Assembly: GCA_037349315.1 (NCBI GenBank)
Contig: JBAIAC010000264.1
Coordinates: forward strand, 124,001-188,000
Direction: 5' to 3'
Source of the DNA: Chelydra serpentina
Lineage: Eukaryota; Chordata; Testudines; Chelydridae
Length of the DNA stretch: 64,000 bases
Shown: positions 45,301 to 54,409 of the stretch, one piece after another
How the letters are laid out: each line of letters begins with the position of its first letter
Numbering within the stretch: position 1 is the first letter of the stretch
Notes under the pieces: model-generated
Databases searched by the model: none
Told to the model about the DNA's origin: nothing
The model's input: only the letters and a program-made list of their open reading frames with translations
Translations under genes and position numbers: made by a program

Positions 45301-46266
45301 CCCATACATGCCCATCCATTTTCTCTCTGTGGGGCCACCCCCAGGCCATCTCCCCTTTCAGAGAACTAGGTCAGGAATTCCCTATCACCCCTTGGCCTCA
45401 TTGTCCCATCTCCTGACACCTGCCTGAGCCCGATGGCTAATCCTATCCCCCTGCCCTTGGTGGGGGCTGCGCTGCCCACAGCCCCAATCACCCCATTCTC
45501 ACCACTAGAGCCGGGCAATAATTTATAAGGAGTTGGCAAGTTTGCTTTAAAAAAAAAAAGCAATTTTGGGGCATCAAAAGTACCTGTGAGTTCGGGTGGA
45601 ATTCGGTGGATTGTTTAGGCTGCAAAAAAAAAAAAGGCTTTTTTCCCCAGGAAAAAGTAGAAAAGTTTTGTTTTGAGCCCTGGGAAATGAAACATCCCAA
45701 GTCTCTGTTTGAAATGGCGCTTCCTTTAGAAATGGAGCAAATTGGTGTTTTTTTAATAACGTGTCTAAAACCCCCTCTAAAGCAACCTGAGATCAAAGGA
45801 AAAAAATACCCCAAAATTGGTTCGAGCTGAAAGCAAATGAAAAAGCAAAAAAAAAAAAAAAAAAGGTTCTTGATCAATTTGTGTTTCAAAATTGCATTTC
45901 AGTTCAAATCCCAGCTAATTAAAAATAAGGGTGAAAAACACCCGCACAGCCCCCAAAGTGAAAGCAAAAAGCAAAAAAACAAAAAAGTTTCGGGTTGAAG
46001 GAGACACTCCAAAGCAAACAACCCCCCCATTTGTTTTCAAACCATGTTTTTTTAGGGTTTCTGCTTCTGCGAGAAAACCTGAAAACAATCTTTGGGGAGG
46101 AACCCAGCTTTTCCCGTTCGGCCCCTGATCCAATCACTCTGCGATTCGCTCAGGCCCGCTCCCAGTGTGAGCCCCCCGGGGCCGGGAAATGTCCGGTCTC
46201 TCAGCTCTACTCACCAGTATAAAGCGGGATAAAGGCCGCAGAGAGCAGGAGCTGCAGCAGCATCAT
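39350..46266 (-). CDS. Cathepsin G/chymase-like serine protease 4, intact
   Basis: Exons in coding order are 46266-46215, 45030-44886, 43125-42990, 41936-41682 and 39496-39350 (52, 145, 136, 255 and 147 nt; 244 aa plus TAA). Two ATGs lie in tandem (46266, 46263) and either keeps frame. The signal peptide is followed by Ala-Arg instead of Gly-Glu, then [15 protein letters not shown]. Triad: [23 protein letters not shown]. Pocket positions Ser189, Ala190, Phe191 and about Ser226 resemble chymotrypsin/chymase-type S1 sites, so a preference for large hydrophobic or aromatic residues is a reasonable inference. No Cys191. A sequon (NTT) lies in exon 4. A TATA box lies about 40-45 bp upstream of the ATG. 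Introns 2 and 4 are longer than in proteases 1-3 and contain LINE fragments. Intron 3 carries the same 51-bp array. Confidence 0.92.
39945..40037. repeat. Short inverted repeat in intron 4 of protease 4
   Basis: TACATCTCCCATAATGCA at 39945-39962 pairs with TGCATTGTGGGAGATGTA at 40020-40037 with one mismatch and a 57-base loop. It is likely the core of a palindromic MITE (the region 39870-40110). Confidence 0.65.
40095..41440 (-). mobile_element. CR1-type LINE fragments in intron 4 of protease 4
   Basis: On the - strand 40715-41440 gives a degraded RT C-terminus ([30 protein letters not shown] region, frame-broken). A shorter piece at 40095-40260 (AGAAAAGATGAGGCTGAAGGGGC reversed, TCCAGAGGAGAGAAAC) is of the same type. 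Both are old and truncated. Confidence 0.6.
42050..42988 (-). repeat. 51-bp exon-derived minisatellite, about 19 copies, intron 3 of protease 4
   Basis: Units follow the exon 3 donor (GT at 42989-42988) leftward to about 42050. The first unit is aberrant (CACTACTAGTGTACC instead of CACTGCTGCAGGTACC, about 42951-42966), destroying its donor and creating an in-frame stop. The remaining units match those of proteases 1-3 even though this gene is otherwise well diverged. Confidence 0.94.
43380..43560 (+). mobile_element. CR1/L3-type LINE RT fragment in intron 2 of protease 4
   Basis: The + strand frame reads [33 protein letters not shown], the usual C-terminal RT block of CR1-clade elements. It is short and 5'-truncated. 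Confidence 0.7.
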
Positions 46267-46304
46267 CGGTGCACATCCAGGAGCCCTGTGTCTCAGCCCC
46301 GGGG

Positions 46305-46310
46305 TTTATA
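46305..46310 (-). promoter_or_regulatory. TATA box of protease 4
   Basis: ATATAAACCCC on the - strand, about 39-44 bp upstream of the first ATG at 46266. Confidence 0.65.
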
Positions 46311-46319
46311 TGAAGCGGC

Positions 46320-47450
46320 CGGTGCGGAGGGGACCCTGGGAAGAGGTGACCCGGGAAGTGCAGGGTCACGTACCCGGCTACCAAGAAATTCCCCAGCAGC
46401 GAAGTGTCAGGGGTGGGGATTCCTGGAGAGGAAACCTCGAGCCACGTCCCCACCCGCATCGCGGAGGGGGGGTTCCTTCCTGCACTGGTGCCCTCCCTGC
46501 CCCCAGCTGGGGACGGGGCCACTGCTGAGGTCTCCCAGCTGCAGATGGCAGAATCCCCCCTGGTCCGTTCTGCCCCATGATATCTGGATCCCCAGCTGTT
46601 CGGGCCAGCAGGGTCCGTTCGACCGACCCGTCTGCCCTCCTGAGTGACCCCAGCTGGAGACCTCGCCCAGCTCCCCCGGACTGAGCCCCGTCACTGGTGT
46701 TCTGTCAACGCCTCTCCCAGCAAGGCAGCCAGGCTGGGTCTGATGCTACCCGGAGATGGAGAAACCCCCCTGCTCTGGGGAGCTGGTTCCCCTGGTGAAT
46801 CCCCCTCCCTGTCCCACACTGGGCCCTCCCTTCCAGCTGGATTTGGTCGGGCTTCAGTTTCTCCAGTTGGATCCTGCTCTGCCTTTCCCTGCTGGATTGC
46901 AGCGCTCCCAGCACCCAGCTTTATCTCCCTGCAAAGGTCCTTGTACCCCGACCGCCAGGCACCTCCCCCGTGTCTTGTGGAGAAGCCAAACAGAGCGAGC
47001 GCTTTCAGTCTCTCCCTGCCGGTCATTTCCTCCAGCCCCCCAGTCATTGCCCTGTCCCCGTCCTGCCCGTCTCCAGTTTGCCGCCAGCCCTTTAAAAGTG
47101 CACACCCCAGAACTGGCCGCAGGATCCCAGGATCCTCCGGGAAACACCCCTCCCTGCTCCTGCTCACACGGCCAAGGAGGGCACTAGCCCCCCATGCTGC
47201 AGTGTCACACGGGGAGCTCGGTGGGGTGGGGTTGTTGGGTCAAAATAACATTTGGCTGGAGAATTCCGCACCAGCTGGGATGGGAGAGAAGCTGCTTTAG
47301 GAAGGATCCTGGTTCTCTTGGGTTTGTGTCTGCGGGGCCCCGAGGACACCAAAGGCAGGATAAAAATCCTTCAGCAACTTCTGCTTCCAAGAGAAACTGT
47401 AGGGCCAGGTTTTAAATAAAGCTCAACCCCCAAAGGCCAACTGGGGTCTC
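46320..47450. other. Gene-free stretch upstream of protease 4
   Basis: GC-rich sequence with several unrelated open frames on both strands and no recognisable exon or repeat. Confidence 0.4.
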
Positions 47451-47459
47451 AGCAGCAGT

Positions 47460-48290
47460 GCAAGTCTATAATCTATCTATCCATCCATACACCCCCCTCT
47501 CACTCATATCTTATTTAATTAATTTGTTTGTGGATGTTGATTTAATTCTGAGTAATTGTTTCAGATTAGGTTGGGCTAACTACGGCAGGAGGGGGCATCA
47601 ATGTTGCGAGTGTCATTTTTATGCTGGAAAAGCCTATCCATCCATCCATCCACCCATCCCCACCTATCCTTCCATCCGTTCATCCATCCATCCATCCACC
47701 CATCCCCACCTATCCATCCATCCGTTCATCCATCCATCCGTCCGTCCATCCATCCATCCCAACCATCTGTACATCTATCCATCCCCATCCTTGCCTATCC
47801 ATCCCTCCATCCGTCCACCCATCCCTGCCTATTCATCCATCTACCCATCCCTGCCTATCCATCCATCCATCCATCCATCCATCCATCCATCCATCCACTC
47901 ATCCCAGCCTATCCATCCATCCCAGCCATCTGTACATCTATCCATCCCCATCCTTGCCTATCCATTCCTCCATCCGTCCACCCATCCCCACCTATTCATC
48001 CGTCTACCCATCCCTGCCTATCCATCTGTCCATCCATCCATCCACTCATCCCAGCCTATCCATCCATCCATGCATCCATTCCAGCCTATTCATCCATCCA
48101 TCCATCCGTCCACCCATCCATCCATCCCCACCTATCCATCCGTCCACCCATCCCAGCCTATCCATCCGTCCTTCAATCCATCCATCCAAGCCATCTGTAC
48201 ATCTATTCATCCGCATAACCACCTATATATCCATCCATCTGCCCATCCATCCCTGCCTATCTATCCCTCCATCCATCCCCACATCTAAAT
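47460..48290 (+). repeat. CCAT satellite tract, about 650-830 bp
   Basis: From 47630 the sequence is almost wholly CCATCCATC with interspersed CCCACCTAT, CCCTGCCTAT, CCCAGCCTAT and AGCCATCTGTACATCTAT words, including higher-order repeats of about 170 bp (ACCATCTGTACATC near 47760, 47930, 48190). Long Pro/Ser/His/Ile frames over it are artefacts of the tetranucleotide. Confidence 0.92.
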
Positions 48291-48295
48291 TAATA

Positions 48296-48985
48296 GATTC
48301 ATAGATTCCAAAGCCAGAAGGGACCATTGTGATCCTCTAGTCTGACCCCCTGCATAACAGAGGCCAGAGAACTGTCCCACAATTATTCCTAGAGGAGATC
48401 ATTTAGAAAAAACATCCAGTGTTGATTTAAAAATTGTCAGTGACCTTTGGTCAGTTGTTCCGATGGTTAATTACCCTCACTGTTAAAAATGTTCACCTTC
48501 TTTCCAGTCTGAGTTCATCTAGCTTCAGCTTCCAGCCATTGGATTGTGTTAGACCTTTGTCTGGTAGACTGAAGAGCCCGTTATTAAATATTTGTTCCCT
48601 GTGTTTGTACTTATAGACTTTGATCGTGTCACCCCTTCTCTTTGTTAAGCTAAACAGATTGAACTCTTTGAGTCTACCACTAGGTGGCAGGTTTTCTAAT
48701 CCTTTGAGCGTTCTTGTGGGTGTTCTCTGAATCCTCCTCAATGCATCAACATCCTTCCTGAATTTTGTGGGCACCAGAACTGTGCACAGGATTCCAGCAG
48801 TGGGTTGCACCAGTGCCAAATGCGGAGGTAAAATAACCTCTCTGCTCCTACTCGACATTCCTGGGATCGCATTAGCCCTTTTGGCCACAGGGTCGCACTG
48901 GGAGCTCGTGTTCAGCTGCTTATGCATTGTGACCCCCAAATCTTTTGCAGAGTCTCGGTTTCCCAGGACAGAATCTCCCAACCTG
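48296..48985 (-). mobile_element. CR1 LINE 3' portion (RT C-terminus and 3' UTR)
   Basis: On the - strand a 162-codon frame carries DLGVTMHKQLN, KRANAIPGMSSRS, LRRIQRTPTRTLKGLENLP and FNLFSLTKRRGDTIKVYKY. The 3' UTR ends near 48300 (TAGATTCATAGATTCCAAAG on the + strand). The copy is 5'-truncated and abuts the CCAT tract. Confidence 0.85.
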
Positions 48986-49480
48986 TAAGGACGTTGGAGA
49001 GGTGCAACGGCTGGAAAGAGCCCTGAAACCCCTGGCGTTGTCAGGTGAAAGGAGCTCTGGAATTTCTTTCTGTTCTCTGTGTGTTTCTAAGGGGGCCAGA
49101 CTGGAGGGCCCAGGGAGGCTTTCCCAGCTCTGTAGTTGGCTTTCCATTGGCATTCCAGACTGGCAGTGGGGAGCTGCCCACGATAATGGTGATAGCACCC
49201 AGCTCTTCGAGACTGTCCGTCATGCATGGGCCTCACAGCGCAGGTGAATGTCATTATCCCAACAGGGCTGGTGAATAAACTGAGGCACAGGGAGGGACAG
49301 GAGATACCCACAGCCCTCCAGCAGTCCAGGGTCAGATCTTTTCCACTGGGGTTTTTGGATCCACCCTACCACCTTTAGCAGGGAAAAGGCAGCCCCTGCT
49401 TCTGGATCCCGCTGGGTGAGGCCCAAGCCCAACAGACAATGTGCAGGAGACGTCGCTTCATGCAGGGGAGGAATGTGGAG
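48986..49480. other. Gene-free stretch
   Basis: Only a possible inverted MIR-like core (GAATAAACTGAGGCACAGGG near 49273) is visible. Nothing else could be supported. Confidence 0.35.
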
Positions 49481-49499
49481 ACCCTTATGTGTAGGTGCT

Positions 49500-50342
49500 G
49501 GGCAGGGCCCATTGGAGGCTAGCTCTGATCCAGGGCCAGGGCAGGGGACTGACTGGCTCAGGAGGGTGGGAAATGGGATACGGGGCTTTCCCATCTAAGG
49601 ACATTCAGTGCTTCCATCTCCTTTCCAAGGGCCAATTTCTGCTCTCCCCTAGCTTTCCCTTACATGGTCTGTGGGTAACGCTGATTGGTATCGATGCTGG
49701 GTGAGAGAACACACCCTGATCCCACCCCCGTCTGTGTGGGATAGAGGAGGTTGCAGCTCTGATCTCCCTGATACCAACCTCGCCCCTCACTGCCCAGGGT
49801 GTCTCTGAACCTCCACAAACACATTGTCAGAGCCAGACACCTCCCTTCCTCCCGCTGCCCACACTGGGTTTATCAGCCCCTGCCCAGGGGGGAGGGAGGG
49901 TTCAGCCCTACCCCGTGTCTCCCTGGCCTGTCAGTGGAGACACTCTCCCCCTGTGGGGATTCACATAGACAGACCCAGGAGCATCACTGGTCCAGCCATT
50001 CCCGCTTCCAGCTTCTCCTATGGGCCAGTCCTGGATGCTCTCAGCCACCCCCCCATTCTGGCCTTGGAGCCCAGTTGGTGACCCCGACTGGAGCTACCAG
50101 CAGAAGCTAGTGGGTCCAGCAGTGCGTGGCTGGGGAGATGGGTCTAGAAACTAACAGTGTGGTTCTAGGTGGATCTAGAATCAATTTGCATAGATGTGAG
50201 TCGATCAAGACTGATGGCTCTAGACTGGAGTTGCATTGATCCATTATTGACCTAAATGGATCCAGTGGCACATTTGTGCATCTGCATTGCTCAAGCATGG
50301 ATCTCAAATGATTTGGGCATGGCTCTAGATGGGCAATTGTGG
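49500..50342. repeat. Local triplicated segment, copy a
   Basis: Shares, in order, GGCAGGGGACTGACTGGCTCA, CTTACATGG-CTGTGGGTAAC, GATTGGTATCGATGCTGGGTGA, ATTGTCAGAGCCAGACACCTC and a tail of TCTAGAT/TCTAGAATC words with copies at 52130-52720 plus 53690-53830 and at 57950-58990. No exon found. It is probably intergenic sequence duplicated with ancestral gene copies that have since been lost. Confidence 0.65.
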
Positions 50343-50350
50343 GTCTACAT

Positions 50351-51068
50351 CGGGGGTGGGCAAACTACGGCCCTCGGGTCGTGTCCGGCCCATCAGACCT
50401 TTTAATCTGGCCCTTGAGCTCCTGCTGGGAGTGGGGTTGGGGGCTTTCCGTGCAGCTCCCGGAAGCAGCGGCATGCCCCCCACTGGCTCCTATGTGCAGG
50501 GGCAGCCAGGGGGCTCCACACGCTGCCCCTGCCCCAAGCGCTGCCCCCGCAGCTCCCATTGTCTGGGAACTGCGGCCAATGGGAGCTGCAGAGGTGGTGC
50601 CTGCAGACGGGGCAGCGCGCAGAGCCGCCTGGACGATTCCGCGCCTCCATGTAGGAGCTGGAGGGGGCCATGCTGCTGCTTCTGGGGGTGGCACCTGTGG
50701 ACAGGGCAGCATGCTGAGCCACCTGGCCGCGCCTCTATGTAGGAGCCAGAGTGGGGACATGCCGCTGCTTCCAGGAGCTGCTTGAGGTAAGCGCTGCCCA
50801 GAGCCTGCACCCCTGAGCTCGCCCCCCTAACAACCCTGCCCCAGCCCTGATCCCCCTCCCACCCTCCAAACCCCTCGGTCCCAGCCCAGAGCACCCTCCT
50901 GCACCCCAAATCCCTCATCCCCAGCCCCACCCCAGAGCCCGCTCCCCCAGCCAGAGCCCTCACCCATCCCCGCACTCCAACCCCCAATTTCATGAGTATT
51001 CATGGATCGCCATACAATTTCTATACCCAGATGTGCCCCTCAGGCCAAAAAGTTTCTCCCGACCCCGG
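50351..51068. mobile_element. hAT-like element, 718 bp, non-autonomous
   Basis: It starts CGGGGGTGGGCAAACTACGG and ends AAAAAGTTTCTCCCGACCCCGG, whose inverse matches the start. GTCTACAT and GTCTACCG flank it (50343-50350 and 51069-51076), six of eight bases alike. The interior is GC-rich with tandem-like CAGCTCCC/GCGGCATGCC stretches and no transposase. Confidence 0.75.
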
Positions 51069-51099
51069 GTCTACCGGGAGCTAGATGGAATGGGTGTGA

Positions 51100-51320
51100 T
51101 GGGACCCCATCAATAGAAGAGACAGAGCTATAACGGAGACCAACCAACACGGTTCCGTGGGCAGCAGGCCTTGTTAAATGAAGACAATGTCATTTTTTGA
51201 CCACATTACAAGGCTGGTTGATAGAGGCGACGATGCTGTGGAAGAAATAGATGTGGACTCCTGGAAGGCATGGGAGAAAGTGTAACATCAACATGGCCCA
51301 TGTGAAATGGGTTAAAAAAC
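51100..51320 (+). mobile_element. CR1/L3-type LINE RT fragment (partner of 58970-59200)
   Basis: The + strand resembles the RT block upstream of the YADD motif and aligns with 58970-59200 (GGAGACCAACCAACACGG against AATACCGGTCAACATGGG; GGTTGATAGAGGCGACGATGCTG against AGTTCATTAAGGTGACTGTGCTG). Frame-broken. Confidence 0.55.
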
Positions 51321-52125
51321 CCTGGCTCGCTGACTGAGCACAAAGCGCAAGCCTGAATAGAGAACCAAGGGACTTTCTGAGGGGGAGGGGGGGTCCCACA
51401 GGGCCCTGTTCTCGGCAAGGGGCTCTAGAGCAGCTCATACTTTTAGCTCTGGAGGCCTTAGTTCAATCCCTGGAGTATCAGCTAAGGTGACAGACATGAT
51501 ACTCCAGCCCCCATAGCCACATTGCCAGCACTCCTGTGACTGTCTGCTCGGTCGTCTCGCCACTTCTGTCTCTCTCTGCCCCTCCTCTCTCTTGCACACG
51601 GACAACAGCTCTTCCACTGAGCAAAGCCCGGGCCCCTGCCTTCGCTAGGCACACCCATGGAAACCCCTGGAACCATGTGGTTCAGCATCTACTCCAGCTT
51701 TCCCATGAGCCGGTGTGTCAGGCACTATGGTGGTGGGTTCCCCACATGGGTACAATGGCTTCTTTCCATTGATGTAGGCGAGGGTAGGCCTCGCCCAGAA
51801 CAAGGTGTAACCCAACCCCCAACAAGAGCATTGGCCCATCTCCTCCTTAGGCCCTGGGCACACTGGTTTCACATGATGAGTAGGAGGCCACATCTCCCAG
51901 GCATCTGTGACAATCTTGACCTTAAGACAAATGACCCCACCCCATGGTTAGCTAGCACTGGGAGATCAAGGGAAGACTATATCCCTCTGGGTGTAGTGGA
52001 CAGGCCTCGTCTCTGTCAGTGATGGGCAAAGATCTGGATTTGGAAAGCCCCATGGCAACAGCTGTGCATCATCTGGAGCCCAGCACACCTGGGCTTCCTG
52101 TTTCCAATTTTGGTGCCTCGGTTGC
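51321..52125. other. Gene-free stretch
   Basis: A tRNA-like B box (AGTTCAATCCC at about 51461-51471) suggests a SINE or tRNA pseudogene, but no cloverleaf could be drawn. Nothing else identified. Confidence 0.35.
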
Positions 52126-52129
52126 AGGA

Positions 52130-52720
52130 AGCCCTTCCCCTCTAGGGGGTGCAGGCTCTGACATGGCCGCAGGGTAGGGGACTGGCTGGCTCAGGGGGTG
52201 GGGAATGCAGCATGGGGGGCCTTTCCTTTCTAGGTCACCGTTCCAAGGGATTATTTTCACCCTTCTCCAGCCCTTCCTTACATGGGCTGTGGCTAACACT
52301 GATCGGTATCAGTGCTGTGTGAAACAACACACCCTGATCCTTCCCATGTGTGAGATAGATGAAGGTGCAACTCTTATCACCCTGATGCCAGCCCTCCGGG
52401 ACAGTGTGTACATGACGCCCAGAGTGTCTCTGACCTCCACCCCCAAAAACACATAGTCAGAGCCAGATGCCTCCTCTTCTTCTGCTGCCCCATTGGGTCC
52501 ATCACCCCACAAAGGGGGTTCAACACTGTCCCCTGTCTATGGAGTTCCTGCCCTGTCAAGGGAGGTGCCATCTCCATAGGGAGATTCACACACACAGAGT
52601 GGGCAGCATTACTGGTCCAGTCATTCCTGCATCCCGCCTCCCCCAAGGGCCAGTCCTGCATGCTCCCAGCCAATATCTCGAAAGGACTTGGCTCCAGGTT
52701 AGGTGGGTCTGTACGGGGAA
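52130..52720. repeat. Local triplicated segment, copy b
   Basis: Matches copy a (49500-50342) and copy c (57950-58990). Its TCTAGAATGG-rich tail lies at 53690-53830, displaced by the MITE and LTR between. Confidence 0.6.
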
Positions 52721-52868
52721 ATTTTGGGAAACCAGTAAAATGCCTGAAACCCTTATTGCTAACAGTAGCCAAGTCAGCAGGTCGCAAATTGAACATGCAG
52801 CAGACTTAGCGTGACCAAGGCAGGAGGGGAGGGGGTTTTGGGTGCCACAGACAGGGCAGCTTGACCCC

Positions 52869-53156
52869 CAGTAGCGTAGCTGGGGGGGAGCAAGGGGAGC
52901 GGCCGCTCCCCCTTGAGCAGAAGCGGCGGAAGCGGCGCCTTTTTTTAGCAGCACTAAAAAAAGGCGCCGCTTCTTTTTAAGCGCCGTTTCTTGCACTCAC
53001 CCGGTGGCGCTCCGGGTCTTCGGCGGCATTTTGGCGGCGGGTACCACCAAAGACCCGGAGTGAGCCGCCGAAGACCCGGAGCGCCGCCGGGTGAGTACAG
53101 GGGGAGGCGCCTTTTTAGAGCGCCGCTCCCCCTGCGCTCCGGACCTGGCTGCGCTG
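52869..53156. mobile_element. hAT-like MITE, 288 bp, perfect 8-bp target duplication
   Basis: Begins CAGTAGCGTAGC and ends GGCTGCGCTG. TTGACCCC flanks it at 52861-52868 and 53157-53164. The interior is dominated by nested GC-rich hairpins (AAAAAAAGGCGCCGCTTC; CGGGTCTTCGGCGG/CCGCCGAAGACCCG). Confidence 0.88.
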
Positions 53157-53181
53157 TTGACCCCGCGTCCTTCCTGCTAAG

Positions 53182-53680
53182 AATGTTGAAATGACTGATA
53201 TATGTATTTTAGAAAAACAGGAAGCTTGTTTATAATGTACCCTGAGGAATGTGTCTGTCAGGGTCCCAAGGCATGGACACTCTGGAAAAAAAACATATCT
53301 GGTTAATTAATGATCATAAGAAAACCTCTTGCTTGACCTTTAGAAACTGCTTGCTTAGCAAGTTTTCTTTAAGGGATATGTCATTGTATCACTAATGTAT
53401 AAATAAGGGGGGAATGTTTGAGGTAGCTGGACTTCTCAGAAGGGGCTCCTTAGAGACGCTCCCTCTGGACGCATCTTGGGGTCTCCAAGACGGAAGTCTG
53501 GCCAGCGGAAGCCTGTCATGGTGCCACTCGAGAGCCACACTGAGTGTCTGTAATTATCTAGGGTTGGGGGTATTTTACTAACCTGTTGCAGACGTGTGTA
53601 AGTGCTTGAGACTAAGTAAAGTTTAGCTTTAAGTGAAAGCGTCCTGCTTGTGCCAGCCATCTAGCGGGTAACAGGTCCAG
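53182..53680 (+). repeat. Probable solo LTR
   Basis: From TGTTGAAATGAC to GCGGGTAACA. It has a TATA-like TGTATAAATAAGGGG at about 53396-53410 and a GTAAAGTTTAGC segment before the end. Terminal TGTTGA/TAACA are weakly inverted. No internal viral sequence. Confidence 0.5.
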
Positions 53681-53830
53681 CACCGGCAGGGTTGGGGAGA
53701 TGAGTCTAGAATGGATGTATGGGGATCTAGGGAGAAACTAGAAAAAATCTCTATGTGGATCGATCTAGAATGGGTCCACATGTAGTTATGTGGATATGGA
53801 TAGATCTAGAATGGAATAGCATCAACTGAA

Positions 53831-53900
53831 ATCATAGAATCATAGAAGATTAGGGTTGGAAGAGACCTCAGGAGGTCATCTAGTCCAACCCCTGCATTTG
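53831..53900 (-). mobile_element. CR1 3' tail, - strand
   Basis: ATCATAGAATCATAGAAGAT...GGGTTGGAAGAGACCTCAGG...CATCTAGTCCAACCCCTGC is the reverse complement of a CR1 3' terminus. It could be the true 3' end of the long CR1 at 54410-57310 with the next repeat inserted between them. Confidence 0.8.
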
Positions 53901-53904
53901 GATC

Positions 53905-54408
53905 TTAGGCTTTTACTAGATTTAAAAATCCCATTTACAAAAATTAAACATCAAGAATAACCTTCTTGAGGCCCAGCTTAAAGGTTACAAACAAAACCAA
54001 AGCATTTGGGGTTAGCACAGGGTCCACAAGCCATACAAAATAAAAGAAATAAACCTAATCGCGTCTTTCTAGACATTTCTGATCTACTTACATATCTGGG
54101 TTTCCAAATAAGCAACTTCTAGGTATGATTCTGATGATTTTCATACTTGGCCTTCAGCTTCTCAAAGCATAACTGTTGCTGTCTTCCCCGGAGAACAAAC
54201 AACAGACACAAAGGGAAAGTTTTTCCCCCATATTAAAAAGTTCTAGCCCTCCCATGGGCTCTTTTGGTCAGGTGCCCACTCCCTTCTTTTACCTGTGGAC
54301 TCTTTTTAACTCTTTACAGGGAAAGCAAGTAGAGAACAGCTACTAACAGGGATTTTATAGCTAACTGGCTTGTTGGGTGTCCATAAAATGGAGCTACCCC
54401 CCACCTTC
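53905..54408 (-). repeat. Interspersed repeat, partner of 35640-36200
   Basis: Inverse of the 35640-36200 family (GGGCTCTTTTGGTCAGGTGC, GCAAGTAGAGAACAGCTACT, ATGGAGCTACCCCCC). It lies between a CR1 tail and a CR1 body. Confidence 0.65.
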
Positions 54409-54409
54409 A

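Noticed and set aside
47458..48304. Long Pro/Ser/His/Ile-rich frames
   Set aside because: Translation of the CCAT satellite in three phases; no start context, exon structure or family.
50329..50993. Overlapping 130-170 codon frames on both strands
   Set aside because: They lie inside a GC-rich non-autonomous hAT-like element bounded by inverted ends and target duplications.
51420..51490. Possible tRNA gene
   Set aside because: A B-box-like AGTTCAATCCC is present but I could not form acceptor or anticodon stems; more likely a SINE or tRNA-derived remnant.
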